From: DASYAN01 sp036501345
GTDB lineage: Bacteria; Chloroflexota; Ktedonobacteria; Ktedonobacterales; Ktedonobacteraceae
NCBI GenBank assembly: GCA_036501345.1
Contig: DASYAN010000271.1
Span: forward strand, 1 to 13,495
Direction: 5' to 3'
Length of the DNA: 13,495 nt
Made by a program: the position numbers and the translations under genes. Positions 12,089-13,495 of the stretch are shown piece by piece (position 1 is the stretch's first letter; every line of letters starts with the position of its first letter). Under the pieces are notes generated by a model, which was given only the letters and a program-made list of their open reading frames with translations, did not search any database and was not told the DNA's origin.

Positions 12089-13495
12089 TCATAGCTGCTT
12101 TTCCTGGTCTTTCTTGTTGAAATGTGGAGTGTCGGTCCCCGTCAGTTCTAACCCTCCGGTAATTTCTGTTTTCTCAGCACTCTCATCCAATGGATTGCTG
12201 CGCGATTTCCTTCTGCGATCGGTATGCGGAGTCTCAAATTCCATTAGTTCTAACTTCTCGGTAATTTCTGTCTTCTCAGCACTCTCATCCGATGGGTTGC
12301 CGCGTGGTTTCCTTCTACGCTCGATACGCGGAGTCTCGAATTCCATTAGTTCTAACTTCTCGGCAATTTCTGTCTTCTTAGCGCTATCATCCAATGGGTT
12401 GCCATGCGGTTTCTCTCTGGAATCCAAAACTTCTGTACGGGATCTGTACTCCTCACAAGAATCGATCTCTAGTTCTCCAGTATTGAATTCTTTAGTAAAT
12501 GGAAGAGGCTGTGTATCATTAATAAAGAAACGGGTCTTTTTATTTGAGGAGTCAGAAATGAAGAGAGATTCATTTGACCGGGGCATATCCTTAGAGGAGG
12601 TTCCAAGAGCCCCTTGAGCTGATTTGTTTTTTCTTTCCCTGGAGAGAGGAGCCTGGCGAATGGGGCGAAGTACAGAGGCACGTAACATAGCATCAACCTC
12701 ATCTACGGGGTAGGTATAGCGTACACGGCAACGAGTGCGAATGCTTTCCGCAACCATTGCATCTGCATTCGGAGGGGGAACCACTTTGAAAGAAAATGTC
12801 GGTAGACGTCGGTCTGCTGCCAGTATTGCCATATAACAACTATGTACATCAAGATGGATGAGATCGTCCCGCTCAACCCCCAGCTCCTTGTGCAGCATCT
12901 TGGCATCCTGTACCGACATGCGAAAAGCGATCAACTGCTTCACATTTGCCTGCACAGTCGAAAGCAAGAGAGGATTCAATTTCTGGATATGCTCGAGAGA
13001 CTGACAGCTCAAGAAAAAAGTTGCGCCGTATTTGTGCAACTCGGCAAGCATCCCATAATCAGACCCTAATAGCATTTCAAACTCGTCAATAATGATGGGT
13101 AAACGTGCTTGTCTCCGTTGACTTTCCACTTTGTGACTTTGCTCTCCGAGGGTCAGTTGAATAAGTCCCAGAATAGTCGTTCCAACAAGAGAGGCAATAT
13201 CATCTCCAACAACCCCTTTAGCCAGTTTAAGCAAGATGATTTTTCTCTCACCAATCATCTGAGCAAGATCGAGCGTAGAAGCACCCTGACCGATAATACG
13301 TCGGGCACTCGTGCCCTCAAATTTTGCTACTTTGGTGATCAGTGGGCTGATTATATTTCGTTGTTGGGCAAAGGAGGACGGCTCGTAGTACTCACGCCAC
13401 CAGCGACGGAGGTCATCATCCTGGACCAGTTGCAAAACTGAGTGGCAAAATTTGGCGTTGGTTAGTAGAGGTGATACATCCAGCAGCGTATATTG
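12089..13495 (-). CDS. VirD4/TraG/HerA-type ATPase, C-terminal part, cut by window edge
   Basis: The leftward frame is open to the right end of the window. About 468 codons are visible and the true start lies outside. A TTG at 13433-13435 is only an internal codon: the residues before it (QYTLLDVSPLLTNAKF) continue the family pattern. Counting from that TTG, the protein has ARRIIGQGASTLDLAQMI (44-61), ERKIILLKLAKGVVGDDIAS (63-82) and LVGTTILGLIQLTL. Walker B is LPIIIDEFE with Asp117-Glu118, and the motor motif FLSCQSLEHI (141-150) is followed by a region like the TraG/TraD C-terminal domain. The Walker A loop must lie beyond the window. This is the hexameric DNA-pump fold of conjugative coupling proteins and HerA-like translocases. 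From about residue 250 the chain turns into a long, charged, low-complexity tail with three 34-residue repeats (340-441) not usual for the family. It converges on the gene at 11024 with a 60-base gap. Confidence 0.85.
   Translation of the reverse strand, partial: QYTLLDVSPLLTNAKFCHSVLQLVQDDDLRRWWREYYEPSSFAQQRNIISPLITKVAKFEGTSARRIIGQGASTLDLAQMIGERKIILLKLAKGVVGDDIASLVGTTILGLIQLTLGEQSHKVESQRRQARLPIIIDEFEMLLGSDYGMLAELHKYGATFFLSCQSLEHIQKLNPLLLSTVQANVKQLIAFRMSVQDAKMLHKELGVERDDLIHLDVHSCYMAILAADRRLPTFSFKVVPPPNADAMVAESIRTRCRVRYTYPVDEVDAMLRASVLRPIRQAPLSRERKNKSAQGALGTSSKDMPRSNESLFISDSSNKKTRFFINDTQPLPFTKEFNTGELEIDSCEEYRSRTEVLDSREKPHGNPLDDSAKKTEIAEKLELMEFETPRIERRRKPRGNPSDESAEKTEITEKLELMEFETPHTDRRRKSRSNPLDESAEKTEITGGLELTGTDTPHFNKKDQEKQL
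12113..12418. repeat. Three in-frame 102-bp tandem repeats in the ATPase tail
   Basis: Copies at 12317-12418, 12215-12316 and 12113-12214 (in the direction of the leftward gene). Each encodes a 34-residue unit with the pattern RxKPxGNPxD, ESAEKTEIxE, KLELMEFETP, xxxR. Copies one and two are most alike; copy three has diverged at its end. The repeats place highly acidic blocks between Arg/Lys pairs. Confidence 0.9.

Noticed and set aside
12113..12418. CRISPR-like array
   Set aside because: Repeats are directly adjacent with no unique spacers, are a multiple of three in length, and are part of an open reading frame. The same holds for 5721-5882.
12072..12617. Rightward 181-codon Ser/Val-rich frame
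   Set aside because: It is the antisense of the 102-bp repeats in the TraG-like tail; periodic DNA keeps this frame open. The leftward frame has the conserved ATPase motifs.
13433..13435. TTG as the true start of the TraG-like gene
   Set aside because: The frame is open and family-like to the window edge, the Walker A loop is missing from the visible part, and no ribosome binding site is seen.

Overview
The window looks like a chromosomal stretch of a soil-type, multicellular bacterium, most likely a Ktedonobacteria-class Chloroflexota (inference, moderate). The basis is protein style: an NB-ARC (NLR-type) ATPase remnant next to a small protein with an amyloid-signalling-like tail, a Ser/Thr kinase-fold protein, a Gly/Asp-rich beta-helix protein, and long Pro/Thr-rich stalks. 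Base composition is mid-range and no rRNA or tRNA gene was found.

Left part (1-1850) is a decayed, accessory-looking area. It holds the start of an unknown leftward gene (1-111), a leftward right-handed beta-helix fragment (167-667), and an intact 131-residue gene (908-1303). That gene has an N-terminal helical, Ala-rich domain and a C-terminal Gly/Gln/Asn/His motif like the bacterial amyloid signalling sequences of NLR systems. Just downstream (about 1341-1735) lies the wreck of an NB-ARC ATPase with a frameshift and several stops, one of them inside its GLPL motif. I read this as the surviving effector of an NLR-type programmed-cell-death pair whose sensor has been destroyed.

The middle (1849-6551) is mostly housekeeping. 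A membrane-anchored alpha/beta hydrolase is followed by a hairpin-rich gap and a promoter-like leader. Then come the first ~57 codons of a PfkB-family ribokinase, truncated and running into an intact ROK-family fructokinase-like gene. Four bases later begins rarA, the AAA+ replication-repair ATPase, which carries a sliding-clamp-type pentapeptide at its N-terminus. An unrecognised leftward helical protein with three in-frame 54-bp repeats ends flush against the rarA stop.

The right part (6576-13495) is the most interesting. A perfect consensus promoter (TTGACA, 17 bp, TATAAT) at 6576-6604 precedes a possible 34-residue peptide and a pseudokinase that has lost the VAIK Lys, the HRD Asp and the DFG Asp. 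Next come two tandemly duplicated membrane proteins with two HAMP-like segments and long coiled coils but no chemoreceptor tip. They are followed by a single-pass membrane protein with a Pro/Thr stalk and a C-terminal domain that could be VirB8/TcpC/NTF2-like. Converging on it from the right edge is the C-terminal part of a VirD4/TraG/HerA-type DNA-translocating ATPase with three 102-bp in-frame repeats in its tail. These genes could form a membrane signalling or DNA-transfer complex of unknown type. The gene content is seen in the sequence; the joint function is inference.
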